From NCBI GenBank assembly GCA_041395245.1, contig JAWLAY010000022.1, forward strand, positions 1 to 64,000: DNA of 64,000 nucleotides, given 5' to 3'. Within the stretch, counting starts at the first letter, position 1; every line of letters begins with the position of its first letter. The DNA comes from Aquimonas sp041395245 (lineage in GTDB: Bacteria; Pseudomonadota; Gammaproteobacteria; Xanthomonadales; Xanthomonadaceae). Position numbers and translations under genes: made by a program. The notes under the pieces are model-generated. The model was given only the letters and a program-made list of their open reading frames with translations, did not search any database and had not been told where the DNA came from. Below, in pieces: positions 24,979 through 33,626 of this stretch.

Positions 24979-25339
24979 GAGGTCAGCGTTTCTAGCGGCG
25001 CTGTGCGCGCTCATTGTTGGCTGCGCGACCGGAACGATCTCCTCGCCGAGGCAAACGTTCGACGAACCTGCAGACCTGACTGCGCCCGGTCACTCTCTGG
25101 AGGAATTGGAACGCCAAGGATGGGAGATTTCGGCCCCTGTCTCGGCTTCCGAGGCGGCAAGAGCGCAGGGAATCAAGGCGGAAGACAGGTCCACCAGTGA
25201 CGGTCAAGAGTGGCACTCGTTTACAGCTAAGCTGCAGTTGGGTGGCGAGCTCAGGCCGGTTCGGAACAACGCCGGGGTCGGGTATGCCATTTTTCGCGAT
25301 GGCATGTTCGTTGACATGTTTCTGTACACCATCTTCTAA
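24977..25339 (+). CDS. Cassette-borne small lipoprotein
   Basis: ATG 24977 overlaps the last bases of the GTTGGAT core, so the gene begins exactly at the cassette edge. The 120-residue product has a lipoprotein signal (MRSAFLAALCALIVGC) with lipobox Cys16. The mature part is short and polar (LEELERQGWEISAPVSASEAARAQGIKAEDR...) and ends FRDGMFVDMFLYTIF. There is no recognised domain. The stop TAA lies in a TTCTAAC box (25334-25340) that resembles a left attC box; no right core follows, so this seems to be the last cassette. Confidence 0.65.
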   Translation: MRSAFLAALCALIVGCATGTISSPRQTFDEPADLTAPGHSLEELERQGWEISAPVSASEAARAQGIKAEDRSTSDGQEWHSFTAKLQLGGELRPVRNNAGVGYAIFRDGMFVDMFLYTIF

Positions 25340-25673
25340 CCGCTTCTTGAAAAACAGGCTGTGCAGGGGGGGGCAAGCATCGAGCAGATTGGCGCGCAGT
25401 CAGTAGCGCAAGGGATCGATGACTGGCGGCGCCCTTGGCGCAAATCAGCGACGAACGGAGTTGAAGCAGGGGAGCGCGGGTCTTCTTCCGTACTCCGCTG
25501 CAGCAGCGAAGCATGTTCATGATCACGGCGCGGTATGCCGCCGCCCGTTTGGCGGATTTGTTCGCTGGACTGCGTATTCGTCCTCCGCGCTTGAACAGAA
25601 TCTGCCTGCGATTTGCCATCTGGCTGCAGTACAGTTTGTTCGCCGCAGTCCATGGTTGCCACGGGAGGCACGG
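25340..25673. other. Gap between integron end and the yfa locus
   Basis: No gene is supported. A run of eight G lies at 25366-25373. From about 25526 onward the sequence is the original of the duplicated segment found at 20235-20515, including the leader and GGGAGG ribosome binding site (25663-25668) of the next gene. Confidence 0.6.
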
Positions 25674-26510
25674 ATGTCTGCATGTTCGGTAGGAAGGCGT
25701 GGTCGGTGCTTGCTGTGGATGCTCGCGCTTGGCGTGATGCCGGGTGTTTGGTCGCCAGCGCAGGCGGAATCCAGCGAAGCCGTGCAGGAGTGGCAGGGCC
25801 CCACGGCGGGTTGGCGGTATCACGGCTTTGGTACCTGGGGCGATGAAGCGCGCGTCGCGTATCCGACGCCGCCGATTGATCGTGGCGCGCAGCGCGGTCG
25901 CACGCTGATCGAAGGGCGTCTGGCGGCGCAGGGCGAACGGCGTAGTCGTCACACGCTGGCGGTCAATGGCAATCCGCTGCCCTTGCTGACCGATGCCGAT
26001 GGTCGTTTTGCGCGGCCTTACGCCTTCGGTGCGGGTTCCAACAGTGTCGCGGTGCTGGACGAGCAGGGCGAAACCCTGAAACAGGTGCAGTTCTACGAGG
26101 CCAATGCGTTGCGCACGCCGGTGCGCATTCGTGTGGTGCTGGGCTGGGACGATCCCGGTGCCGAGCTGGATCTGCATATCCTCACGCCCGATGGTCAGCA
26201 TGCCTACTGGGCCGATCCGGTGATGAGCAACGGCGGCGGACTGGATGTCGACAGCGTTGATGGTCCTGGCCCGGAAATGTTCACCATGACGGCGCCGTTG
26301 CGCGGCCTGTATTCGGTCTACGTCAATTACTGGGGCAACTACGGCGCAGGCGGTTACAACTTCGACGAAGACAGCAACGAGCAGGAGATGATCACCACGC
26401 GGGTCAGCCTGGTGTTCAACGAAAACACGCCCAACGAACGTCGCGAAACCTTCGTCGTGCCCTTGCGGGGCATTGGCGATCTGCAACTGATCAAATCGTT
26501 CCGATACTGA
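25674..26510 (+). CDS. YfaP-like secreted DUF2135 protein, first paralogue
   Basis: ATG 25674 follows GGGAGG and begins a 278-residue protein with a signal peptide (cleavage near AQAES, residue 33). The C-terminal half holds the DUF2135 pattern: IRVVLGWDDPGAELDLHILTPDGQHAYW, then N-G-G-G-L-D-V-D, GPEMFTM, LYSVYVNYWGNYG and a final strand pair. It is similar over its whole length to the protein at 35271, the yfaP-position gene of the same locus. Both lie at the edges of the alpha-2-macroglobulin cluster. The function of YfaP proteins is not established. Partial copies of this gene lie inside the integron. Confidence 0.82.
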   Translation: MSACSVGRRGRCLLWMLALGVMPGVWSPAQAESSEAVQEWQGPTAGWRYHGFGTWGDEARVAYPTPPIDRGAQRGRTLIEGRLAAQGERRSRHTLAVNGNPLPLLTDADGRFARPYAFGAGSNSVAVLDEQGETLKQVQFYEANALRTPVRIRVVLGWDDPGAELDLHILTPDGQHAYWADPVMSNGGGLDVDSVDGPGPEMFTMTAPLRGLYSVYVNYWGNYGAGGYNFDEDSNEQEMITTRVSLVFNENTPNERRETFVVPLRGIGDLQLIKSFRY

Positions 26511-26601
26511 GCTATATCAAGCGCCAACGCGCCTTGATCGGCGACCTTGCCGCCCGCGATATCGCTTCGTCCTTTGACTGCCATCCCAACACAGGCCGCC
26601 C

Positions 26602-28308
26602 ATGAGCGCATCCGACTCCTCGACTGTATCTGCCCCGTCACCCCACGCGCCGCCCGAGCGCAAACCGGGTGCGCGCGGAGGCTTGATTCTGCTGGCTCTG
26701 GTGGTGCTGGTGGCGGTGTGGGCGTTCTGGCCGAAAACCGTTGAGGTCACCAGTGAATTCGCCGAACACAGCGGCCTGAACCTCGATCTGCACAAGCCGG
26801 ATGCGCTGATCGAAAGCCAGCATCTGGCTCGCCTGCCGCGCGATCTGCTGAAGGTGCCGGTGTTGCACGACCTGCTCAGCGAGGACTTCGTGTTCTATTA
26901 CGAAGGCAATGCGGATCGCTTGGGTGTGGTCGGTACGCTGCGCCGCATCGCCTACGAACATGAGCTGGAATGGCGCGATGAGTTGGTTGCCGAGATGCTC
27001 GACGATTCGGCCCAGATTGCGCTGTGGCGCGGCAGCGACGGCAAGCTCGCGCATGCGCTGCTGCGTCTGCGACTTGGCACCATGGCGCAAATCGGCAAGT
27101 CGCTGGCCGAAGTCGCCGCCAAGGACACCCAGTTACAACAGGTGGCCGTGATTCGCGGTGCGGGCGAGGCGGTGCCGGTCTACCGTTTGCGCTACGGCTG
27201 GGAACGCGCCGTGCTGCTGGCCGGAGTCGACGATCAGTTGCTGGTGTTCACCTCGCCGGCGCTGCTGGAAGCCGATGACGAGGCGGCGGGTCAGTTGGGC
27301 AAGGCGCAGGTCGAACAACTCGACGAGCTGTTGCGCGGCAAGCCGGTGTTCGCACCGCGATTCGCGCTGTCGGCATTGCAAGGCGAGCATCGCATCAGCG
27401 TGTCCACCGACTATCTGGCGATGGGCTACGGACGCCTGCTGCCGCAGTGGGCGGCGGTGCGTGCCGAGTTCGATGGCGAGCAGTGGTCGGCATTCATGGC
27501 GGTACAGGATCTGGACGCGGCGGCGGTCGAGTTCGCACCGCTGTGGTCGGCCATGCCGGATGCACCGGCGGCCTGTGTCGCAGTGCCGGTTTCGCGCGAG
27601 GCCTTGAAGGCCGTGCTCGGCAAGCTCAGTCTGGCGCAATCCTTCCCGACCGCACTGGCGGATCAACTGGGCGGCCCGGCCGCGCTGTGCTGGTATGCCG
27701 ACTCGCGACTGCATACGCCGTTGCTGGTGACGCGTCTGCGAGGAGAGGCCAAGGCCGACGATGCGGCCTTGGGTGAGGCCTTCGGTCAGATGATCGGAAC
27801 GCCCGAACCGAGCTACGGCGATCAGCCCTTTGCGGTCGATGTCTCGCAGCAGGACGGACAGGTGCATTGGTCACGGCGAGTGACCTCGCTGTGGGGCGTG
27901 CATGCCGCCGCCGAGGCCGACAACGCCGAAAATCTGGAAGGTCGACGCTACTTCGATGTTGGCTTGGCGCGACACGGCGAGATGCTGCTGTTCTCGCTGG
28001 ATAACCGCCTTGTGACGAAGGCCGTTGCGACGCTGGATCGACGTTATCCGCCGGTGGCAGAACGCTTGCCGGACGGCGTGGTGCCTGCGCTGGTTGCGCC
28101 GCAGCGACTGGCCACGCTGTTGGAGGCCGAAGTGCTGAACAGCTTGCCGGAGGATGTCGAATCGATCTTCCGCAACGCCGCCGAGGCGCATCTGTTGCCC
28201 AAACTGCGCGCCATGGGTACGCATCCGAACATCGCCATGGGTTTGCCTGCCGATGTCGCCGGTGACGACGACGCGCAATGGGTGCCGGTGACATGGACGC
28301 AGTGGTAA
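26602..28308 (+). CDS. yfaA: YfaA-like DUF2138 protein
   Basis: The 568-residue product has one N-terminal membrane anchor (about residues 27-45) after a short cytoplasmic Ser/Pro-rich tail, and a large periplasmic part, close in size to E. coli YfaA. The mature sequence begins with LNLDLHKPDALIESQHLARLPRDLLKVPVLHDLLSEDFVFYYEG, typical of DUF2138. It is followed without a real gap by the YfaT-like gene, so it opens the yfaA-T-S-Q-P order. The role is unknown but conserved next to the bacterial alpha-2-macroglobulin. Confidence 0.85.
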   Translation: MSASDSSTVSAPSPHAPPERKPGARGGLILLALVVLVAVWAFWPKTVEVTSEFAEHSGLNLDLHKPDALIESQHLARLPRDLLKVPVLHDLLSEDFVFYYEGNADRLGVVGTLRRIAYEHELEWRDELVAEMLDDSAQIALWRGSDGKLAHALLRLRLGTMAQIGKSLAEVAAKDTQLQQVAVIRGAGEAVPVYRLRYGWERAVLLAGVDDQLLVFTSPALLEADDEAAGQLGKAQVEQLDELLRGKPVFAPRFALSALQGEHRISVSTDYLAMGYGRLLPQWAAVRAEFDGEQWSAFMAVQDLDAAAVEFAPLWSAMPDAPAACVAVPVSREALKAVLGKLSLAQSFPTALADQLGGPAALCWYADSRLHTPLLVTRLRGEAKADDAALGEAFGQMIGTPEPSYGDQPFAVDVSQQDGQVHWSRRVTSLWGVHAAAEADNAENLEGRRYFDVGLARHGEMLLFSLDNRLVTKAVATLDRRYPPVAERLPDGVVPALVAPQRLATLLEAEVLNSLPEDVESIFRNAAEAHLLPKLRAMGTHPNIAMGLPADVAGDDDAQWVPVTWTQW

Positions 28309-28313
28309 GTCCG

Positions 28314-28979
28314 ATGCTTCGCCATTGTCTGGCGGTGGGTCTGCTGGGGCTGGGATCGGCGATCAGCTTGCCCGTCGCGCAGGCCGCGAGCACGCCGTCC
28401 GCCGCAGCGTCGCCTGGTCTGGATACGGCGCAGACGCGGGGCTTCCGGCAATGGTTCGTGCGCATCGTGCAGGAGCAGATCCGCCAAGGTCCCAGTCCAC
28501 GCTGGTATCAGCAGGATTGCGCCGGGCTGGTGCGGTTTGCCGCCAACGAGTCGCTCAAGCCGCACGATGCGCGGTGGCTGCGCAGCATGGGCATGTCGAA
28601 CGCCTGGCTGCCGCCGGAGCTTGAACTCAGTGCGGCACAGCGTCAGCTTGCGCAGCAATGGGATCAAGGCAATGGCCAGCGTGGTCCGTATGTCGATGCG
28701 ATCAAGCTGGTGCAGCACAACAGCGAGCTGATCGGTCGCGACCTGCAGCAGGCCGAGCCGGGCGATCTGCTGTTCTTCGATCAGGGTGATGCACAGCACC
28801 TGATGATCTGGACCGGTCGCGATATCGCCTATCACACCGGCACCGCACGCGCCGGAGACAACGGCATGCGCCTGGTCGCCTTGGGCCAGTTGATGCAATG
28901 GAAAGACACGCGTTGGATTCCCGACGCCCGCAATCCCAATTTCATAGGCGTCTATCGCCTGGGGTTTCTCGCACCATGA
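28314..28979 (+). CDS. yfaT: YfaT-like DUF1175 protein with NlpC/P60-like features
   Basis: I chose ATG 28314, 5 bp after the yfaA stop, which gives a good signal peptide (ending VAQAAS). ATG 28293 inside yfaA is an alternative. The 221-residue product has WYQQDCAGLVRFAANE with Cys69, and PGDLLFFDQGDAQHLMIWTGRDIAYHTG with His162. This order of D-C-x-G-L-V-R-F, P-G-D-L-L-F-F and a following His is that of NlpC/P60 papain-fold amidases, which suggests a cell-wall or amide-cleaving activity. DUF1175 has no proven activity that I know of. Its stop overlaps the next start (ATGA). Confidence 0.82.
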   Translation: MLRHCLAVGLLGLGSAISLPVAQAASTPSAAASPGLDTAQTRGFRQWFVRIVQEQIRQGPSPRWYQQDCAGLVRFAANESLKPHDARWLRSMGMSNAWLPPELELSAAQRQLAQQWDQGNGQRGPYVDAIKLVQHNSELIGRDLQQAEPGDLLFFDQGDAQHLMIWTGRDIAYHTGTARAGDNGMRLVALGQLMQWKDTRWIPDARNPNFIGVYRLGFLAP

Positions 28980-31900
28980 TGACCACGATCTTCAAGACCG
29001 CCTCTGTCGTCCGTTGCAGTGGACTGACCGCTCTGTTGCTCGCCTGCACGCTGCTTGCAGCGCCAGGCGCCCGCGCCGAGCAGAACGAGCACGTCCCCGC
29101 CAGCGACTACCGCCCACTCGAAGGCGAACAGTTTTTCCTGCTGGCCGACAGCAGTTATGCCAGTGACGAGCAGGCGCTGGTGCGCTTGGAAGCACCCGGT
29201 CGCGACTACCGGCGTTACAGCATGGAAGCCTACGGCGGTGCCGATGTGCGGCTGTATCGCATCGACGATCCGCTGACCTTTCTGCAACGGCAGAAGAACC
29301 TGCATCGCATCAAGGTCGAGGGCAACTATCGCGGCGAAGGCGTGGCCAACGCGCTGGGCTACTTGTGGGATCACTGGTACCGGCAATCGCGACGCGCGAT
29401 GCAGCGCGTGTTCTCGGCGCAAACCCGGCGCAACGTGACCGAACAGATGCCCGAGCTGAAGATGGGCGCCGCGATGGCGGCGCCGACCCGCTTCAGCCAG
29501 GAAACCCAGTTCGAGCCGATTGCCGGTTTGCCGCTGGTGGACCGTTTCCGCTATCCGTTGTGGGAAGCGCAACCGATCGCACCGCCTGCCGATGTGAATC
29601 TGGCCGGTTCGTCCAGCGAGTTTATCGAACCCAAGCCGGGCAACGTCTACATCCCGCTGGGCAAGCGCGCACCGGGCCTGTACCTGGTCGAGGCCATCAT
29701 CGGACGTTACCGCGCCACGACGGTGGTGTTCGTGTCCAACACGGTGGCGATCACCAAGATCGCCGGTGACGAACTGCTGGTGTGGACGGCGAGAAAGCAG
29801 GAGGGCACGCCGGTTGCCCAGGCCGATGTGTTGTGGAGCGATGGCGTGGGCGTGCTGACGCGTGGCAAGACCGACGCGCAGGGCCTGCTGCGACTGAGTC
29901 ATGCCAGCCCCGAGCGCTCCTACGTGCTAGGTCAGGACAGCGAAGGCGGCGTGTTCGTGTCGGAGAACTTCTACTACGACAGCGAGATCTACGACACCAA
30001 GCTGTATGGCTTCACGGATCGTCCGCTGTATCGGCCCGGTGACTGGGTGGCGGTGAAGATTCTCGGTCGCGAGTTCAAGAGCGCCCGCGAGTCGGCCCGC
30101 GCGCAGGATGCGCCCATCGACCTGCAGGTGCTGGACGCCAACGGCACCGTGTTGCAACAGCTGCGCCTCGATTTCACGGGTGAGCGCGGTGCGGATACGC
30201 GTTTCCAGTTGCCCGACAATGCCACCGCAGGCGGCTATGAACTGCGCTTTGCCTATCGCGGTCAGCTCTACAGCAGTGCCTTCCGCGTGGCCGAGTACAT
30301 CAAGCCGCACTTCGAGATCGTGCTGGAGCTCGACAAGGACGAACTGCATACCCACGAAGCCGTGCTGGGTGAGCTGAGCCTCGTTTACCCGGACGGCAAA
30401 CCGGTGGCCGCCGCCAATGTGCAGCTCAGTCTGCGTGCGCAGCAGTTGTCGATGGTCGACAACGAATTGCAGTACCTCGGGCAATTCCCCATCGAACTGA
30501 CCAGCACCGAACTCAAGACCGATGCGGCCGGCAAAGCGCGCCTGGAACTGCCTGCCGCCGACAAGCCGAGTCGCTACCTGCTGACCGTTTTCGCCAGCGA
30601 TGGCGCGGCCTACCGGGTCAAGGCCAGCAAGGAAATCCTGATCGAGCGCGGTGCTGCGCAATACCGGCTGAGTGCCGACAAACGCTTCAGTGCCGCGGGT
30701 GAGCAGGTCAAGTTCAGCTATGCGCTGGAAGGACTCGGGCAGCAGAAGCCGGTGCGTTACGAATGGGTGCGACTGGAAGACCAAAGCCGCGGTGGCGACA
30801 GCCTGAGTGCGGCGGACCCGGCATTCAGTGTCGCCTTCGACCGGCCCGGCACGTACAACGTGAGTCTGCTGGATGACGAAGGCATGATCCTCGGTGGCAC
30901 CGGGCATGCGGTCAGCGGCGAAGGCATCAAGAGCACGCCGGGCAGCATCGAGATCGTCTTCGACAAGCCGCAGTACCAGGCCGGAGAGACCGCGCAGGCG
31001 CTGATCACCTTCCCCGAACCGGTTGGCGATGCGCTGCTGACACTGGAACGCGATCAGGTGGAAGCGACCGCCCTGCTGAGTCAGGCCGCCGACTGGCTGC
31101 AACTCAAGCGCCTCAACGACACCCAGGTGGAAGCGCGCATCAAGGTGGTCGACGCGTTTGCCCCCAATCTGACCTTCTCGGTGCTCTACACCAAGGGCGG
31201 CGAATACAGCTTCCAGAACGCCGGTATCCAGGTCGCCATGCCGAGTGTCGATGTGGCGATTGCCACCGAACGCGAGGTCTATGCGCCGGGCGATATGGTG
31301 ACCGTCGATTTGCAGACCCGCCTGCAGGATCGCGGCGTGCCGACGCGTCTTACCGTGTCGGTGGTCGATGAGATGATCTATGCGCTGCAGCCCGAGATTG
31401 CACCGGGCATTGGCGAATTCTTCTATCACCCGCGCCGCAATAACGTGCGCACCAGCGCCAGTCTGGCCTTCATCGCCTACGACATGGCGGTGCCGGGCGC
31501 GCCCACGCCGCCGAGTGCCAGCAACCGCAGCGAACGCGGCGTGAAGGTGCTGGAACGGCCACGTCGCGAGGAAGTCGATACGGCAGCATGGGAAGCCGAT
31601 CTGGTGACCGATGCACAAGGCAAGGCGCAGTTGCGCTTCCGCATGCCCGATTCGCTCACCCGCTGGCGCATCACCGCGCGGGCGGTGGCTGCCGATGGCC
31701 TGGTTGGGCAGCGGCGTGCCTTCGTGCGCAGCGACAAGTCGCTGTATCTCAAATGGACCGGGCCAACACGGTTCCGCGCCGGTGACGAGCCGACCCTAGG
31801 CCTGTTGACCTTCCAGAATGGCGAAGCGGATGCGGCGGTCGAGGCCGAGCTGGTTACCGAATGGAATGGTCAGACGCAAAGCCAGAATGTGACGCTGACA

Positions 31901-33622
31901 CGCGGTGCGAGCTGGCTACCGCTGCCGCGTCTGGCGGTGACGGATGGCGTGTTGAAAGCGCGCCTGCAACAGGCGGGCAAGACCATCGACGCACTGGAGC
32001 TGACTCTGCACAGCGACGCGCTGGCGTGGCAGGCGGTGTCCAGTCGTGAGCTGCATCCGAGCGCCGCATCGACGCCGCTCGATCTGCCTGCCGACGCGCA
32101 TGCCATCCAACTGCAACTGGCGACTGGCAGCGATGCGCTGTTCCGTGCGGCGCTGGATGATCTGCTGGAGTATCCCTGGGGCTGTGTCGAGCAGACCGCC
32201 AGTCGCCTGTTGCCGCTCAGCATTGCCTATCCCTTGTTGCGAGAAGGCGATGCACGCATCGATGATCGCCTGCGGCTGGCGCTGCAGACGGCGCGCCTGC
32301 GGCTGGTGCAGATGGCCGGGCCGGAAGCGCATTTCGCCTGGTGGGGCGGCGATACCGAGGGCGACGCCTTCCTGACCGCCTACGCGTATTACGCCGATCT
32401 GCACGCCAGTCGGGCCTTGGGACTGAGCCTGCCGCCGGAACACTTCCAACGCGTGCTGGACATCTACGCAAACCAGGCCGAGGCGTTGCCGCTGCTGCAG
32501 CGCGTGCTGATTCTCGATTTCGCCGAGGCCATGGAACTGCCGGTGAAGTCGATGCTGGAAGGCGTGATGGCGCAGATGGTGGAAGCACCGTCGGCGCAGA
32601 AGAACACCGCGCGCAAGCTGGATTCGGTCAACGACTTCAACGATGCGAGCGCCGACAACGACGCCGATTGGGACGACCCGCAGAGCAGCCTGCTGCTTGG
32701 CGGACCGGACTCCGCTCTGGCAGGCGACGTCGCGCGCTGGCTGGCCTTGCGTCTGGCGCGTGATGTCGGTGCCAACGTGCCCGGCGAACTGCAGGCACGT
32801 TCGGCGGCAATCCAGTCGCGCCTGCAGCAGTCGAGTCTGCCCTTCGTGCGGGCCGCGTTGATGCATCGCGGTGCGGCGGATCAAACCGAAGCGTCGGAAG
32901 TGCTGGCTGCATTGGCGCCCGAGTACGCCACCATGGATCGCGCCATCGTGTTGAGTTGGTTGCAATCGGCGGCCAGTGCATCCGGCAATGCCGAAGTGCC
33001 GTCGCCGCAGGGCGCGTGGCAAGCCGTCGCCAATGCGCTGTCGCCACGCTGGGACTGGCAGGCGGCACAACCGCCTGTCGCGCTCGACCTGTCGGCCGCA
33101 CCCAATGCCTGGATGGCGGCGCGGATCAGCTTTCAAAGCGCCGCGCCGGTCGAGAACGCCTTGCCGGTCAAGATCGAGCGTCGCTTGTGGAAGCTACAGC
33201 CGGGCAGCGATACGTTCACCTTTTCGGCGGTCGCGGTGGACACGCCCGAACTCGACAGCAATGCGCTCTACCTCGACGAAGTCGTGCTGAGCAACGCCGG
33301 TGGCAAGCCGATGCGTTACGGCCTGCTGGAAGTGCCGCTGCCGCCGGGCGCGGATGTCGAACGCACGACCTGGGGCTTGCAGATCAGCGGTCTGGCGGGC
33401 GACAGCAATGCGGCCCTGGAAGGCGCGCGTCACGAAATGGGCCAGATGAGCTACGCCGTGCCGGTCGACACACTGAGCGGTGAGCTCAGGCTGCGGCATC
33501 TGCTGCGCTTCTCGCAGAAAGGCCAGTTCGAACTGCCGCCCGCACGCTTCCATCGCATGTATCAGCCAAACAGGCAGGCCTTCGAGATCGAACCCGCGTT
33601 GCAGCACATCGAAGTGCGCTGA
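28976..33622 (+). CDS. yfaS: Bacterial alpha-2-macroglobulin (YfaS type)
   Basis: Bacterial alpha-2-macroglobulins are periplasmic protease traps. ATG 28976 overlaps the preceding stop; the 1548-residue length matches E. coli YfaS (about 1530). A signal peptide (residues about 1-35) is followed by macroglobulin-like MG domains (for example YGFTDRPLYRPGDWVAVKI near 350) and an A2M family motif WEADLVTDAQGKAQLRFRMPDSLTRWRITA. The thioester site is YPWGCVEQTASRLLP, with Cys1070 and the Gln three residues on. A helical thioester domain and a C-terminal receptor-binding-like domain follow. The intact CxEQ motif predicts covalent capture of proteases. No penicillin-binding protein 1C gene is adjacent, as expected for the YfaS rather than the YfhM branch. 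Confidence 0.95.
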   Translation: MMTTIFKTASVVRCSGLTALLLACTLLAAPGARAEQNEHVPASDYRPLEGEQFFLLADSSYASDEQALVRLEAPGRDYRRYSMEAYGGADVRLYRIDDPLTFLQRQKNLHRIKVEGNYRGEGVANALGYLWDHWYRQSRRAMQRVFSAQTRRNVTEQMPELKMGAAMAAPTRFSQETQFEPIAGLPLVDRFRYPLWEAQPIAPPADVNLAGSSSEFIEPKPGNVYIPLGKRAPGLYLVEAIIGRYRATTVVFVSNTVAITKIAGDELLVWTARKQEGTPVAQADVLWSDGVGVLTRGKTDAQGLLRLSHASPERSYVLGQDSEGGVFVSENFYYDSEIYDTKLYGFTDRPLYRPGDWVAVKILGREFKSARESARAQDAPIDLQVLDANGTVLQQLRLDFTGERGADTRFQLPDNATAGGYELRFAYRGQLYSSAFRVAEYIKPHFEIVLELDKDELHTHEAVLGELSLVYPDGKPVAAANVQLSLRAQQLSMVDNELQYLGQFPIELTSTELKTDAAGKARLELPAADKPSRYLLTVFASDGAAYRVKASKEILIERGAAQYRLSADKRFSAAGEQVKFSYALEGLGQQKPVRYEWVRLEDQSRGGDSLSAADPAFSVAFDRPGTYNVSLLDDEGMILGGTGHAVSGEGIKSTPGSIEIVFDKPQYQAGETAQALITFPEPVGDALLTLERDQVEATALLSQAADWLQLKRLNDTQVEARIKVVDAFAPNLTFSVLYTKGGEYSFQNAGIQVAMPSVDVAIATEREVYAPGDMVTVDLQTRLQDRGVPTRLTVSVVDEMIYALQPEIAPGIGEFFYHPRRNNVRTSASLAFIAYDMAVPGAPTPPSASNRSERGVKVLERPRREEVDTAAWEADLVTDAQGKAQLRFRMPDSLTRWRITARAVAADGLVGQRRAFVRSDKSLYLKWTGPTRFRAGDEPTLGLLTFQNGEADAAVEAELVTEWNGQTQSQNVTLTRGASWLPLPRLAVTDGVLKARLQQAGKTIDALELTLHSDALAWQAVSSRELHPSAASTPLDLPADAHAIQLQLATGSDALFRAALDDLLEYPWGCVEQTASRLLPLSIAYPLLREGDARIDDRLRLALQTARLRLVQMAGPEAHFAWWGGDTEGDAFLTAYAYYADLHASRALGLSLPPEHFQRVLDIYANQAEALPLLQRVLILDFAEAMELPVKSMLEGVMAQMVEAPSAQKNTARKLDSVNDFNDASADNDADWDDPQSSLLLGGPDSALAGDVARWLALRLARDVGANVPGELQARSAAIQSRLQQSSLPFVRAALMHRGAADQTEASEVLAALAPEYATMDRAIVLSWLQSAASASGNAEVPSPQGAWQAVANALSPRWDWQAAQPPVALDLSAAPNAWMAARISFQSAAPVENALPVKIERRLWKLQPGSDTFTFSAVAVDTPELDSNALYLDEVVLSNAGGKPMRYGLLEVPLPPGADVERTTWGLQISGLAGDSNAALEGARHEMGQMSYAVPVDTLSGELRLRHLLRFSQKGQFELPPARFHRMYQPNRQAFEIEPALQHIEVR

Positions 33623-33626
33623 GCGC

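Larger units (their letters stand above)
16555..25340 (+). mobile_element. Chromosomal integron: intI, attI and an array of about nine cassettes
   Basis: The left end is an integron-type tyrosine recombinase transcribed away from the array. A GTTGGGC core at 17613-17619 marks attI. To its right, small genes, nearly all on the + strand, alternate with attC-like sites that end in GTTRRRY cores at 18174, 19181, 19404 (GTTAGAT), 19724, 22756, 23270 and 24972, and in a degenerate GTTAGCC at 23706. Several genes terminate with TAA inside the left attC box, a common feature of cassettes. The array is interrupted at about 20166-22550 by duplicated host DNA and a decayed IS21-like element. The right end is put at 25340, where a TTCTAAC box follows the last cassette stop and the yfa locus begins. 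Confidence 0.85.

Noticed and set aside
25366..25373. Run of eight G as a phase-variable switch
   Set aside because: It lies outside any coding frame and outside a visible promoter, so there is no evidence that length changes would matter.
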